From positions 1 through 47,878 of the forward strand of contig JAQUPG010000012.1 in assembly GCA_028716725.1 (NCBI GenBank): a DNA stretch of 47,878 bases, in the 5' to 3' direction. Positions 47,765-47,878 of this stretch are shown piece after piece; positions within the stretch are counted from its first letter, which is position 1; the number at the start of each line of letters is the position of its first letter. The DNA comes from Patescibacteria group bacterium (lineage in GTDB: Bacteria > Patescibacteriota > Patescibacteriia > Patescibacteriales > JAQTRU01). The notes below the pieces were generated by a model, which saw only the letters and a program-made list of their open reading frames with translations, was not told the origin of the DNA and did no database searches. Position numbers and translations under genes: made by a program.

Positions 47765-47848
47765 AATACTCCGAGCCCTGCTGGGGCTCGGAACGCGCCC
47801 CGCGGGCGCGAAAGGCAGTATTTACAAGGTTTTGCCACGCTGGCAAAA
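47765..47848 (+). ncRNA. Candidate three-way-junction RNA after tRNA-Asn
   Basis: AATACT (47765-47770) pairs with AGTATT (47817-47822) and encloses two strong hairpins, CCGAGCCC/GGGCTCGG and CGCGCCC/GGGCGCG. An 8-bp hairpin TTTTGCCA/TGGCAAAA (47830-47848) follows. It is far more G+C-rich than the surroundings. Its identity is unknown; it may be a leader of a gene beyond the window. Confidence 0.4.
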
Positions 47849-47878
47849 ACTCCAAAATAACTTCACGCCCGCGTATTA

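Noticed and set aside
47527-47838. Minus-strand ORF of 103 codons over the tRNA
   Set aside because: It contains EAGFEPATSALTGRRSTAEL, a well-known false translation of tRNA antisense DNA. The tRNA cloverleaf explains it.
1-47878. CRISPR array
   Set aside because: The repeated spacers are palindromes of different sequence, without regularly spaced identical repeats or cas genes.

Overview
The window looks like part of a chromosome from a Candidate Phyla Radiation (Patescibacteria) bacterium, most likely of the Parcubacteria group. The clues are: no rpmD (L30) between rpsE and rplO, short or tail-extended ribosomal proteins, ComEC without its beta-lactamase-like domain, large surface proteins with repeated VGIGT-type motifs, few Shine-Dalgarno sites, and A+T-rich spacers built of short repeated words and palindromes. 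Release factor 2 is present and TGA ends real genes, so the standard bacterial code (UGA = stop) applies. The phylum-level call is inference from gene content.

Layout. 1-1307: 3' part of alaS. 1313-5796: infA, rpmJ, rpsM, rpsK, rpsD, rpoA, rplQ, rplM, rpsI behind a consensus promoter and a terminator-like leader. 5797-6370: a gene-poor hairpin region. 6371-22044: a surface island with a giant HTH-TM-adhesin, a beta-helix protein, secreted repeat and FN3-like proteins, two paralogous membrane-anchored proteins, a GT2 glycosyltransferase, a B12/radical SAM enzyme, a membrane glycosyltransferase fused to TPRs, a decayed GIY-YIG mobile element and a Cys-rich secreted protein. 22053-26772: prfB, comEC, acylphosphatase, rpmB (minus strand), a broken four-helix-bundle gene (minus strand) and an M50 protease. 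26812-31974: rpsL, rpsG, fusA, an acidic hypothetical and tuf. 32102-44351: rpsJ, then the S10 and spc clusters to secY. 44463-47139: an orphan gene where adk usually sits, then map, ruvX, recO. 47155-47744: two tiny overlapping ORFs, then tRNA-Asn behind a leader that encodes nine consecutive Asn codons.

How it works together. Most genes serve ribosome assembly and translation, with export (SecY, Map) attached. The surface island probably builds and glycosylates long cell-surface proteins that may serve attachment. Regulation appears to rely on 5' leaders: terminator-like hairpins precede infA and rplC, and a palindrome precedes rpsL. The leader before tRNA-Asn has the complete geometry of a ribosome-mediated attenuator: promoter, Asn-run peptide, mutually exclusive stems and a terminator.

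Best leads: (1) the Asn-codon attenuator in front of tRNA-Asn; (2) an RNA polymerase alpha subunit whose C-terminal domain is missing and whose tail ends in an AT-hook; (3) a duplicated S9 C-terminus separated by an in-frame TAG and hairpins; (4) the twin-terminator leader of the infA operon and the leader of the S10 cluster; (5) a GIY-YIG element with matching inverted ends whose gene carries a Gln-to-stop change; (6) spacers that each hold a private long palindrome.
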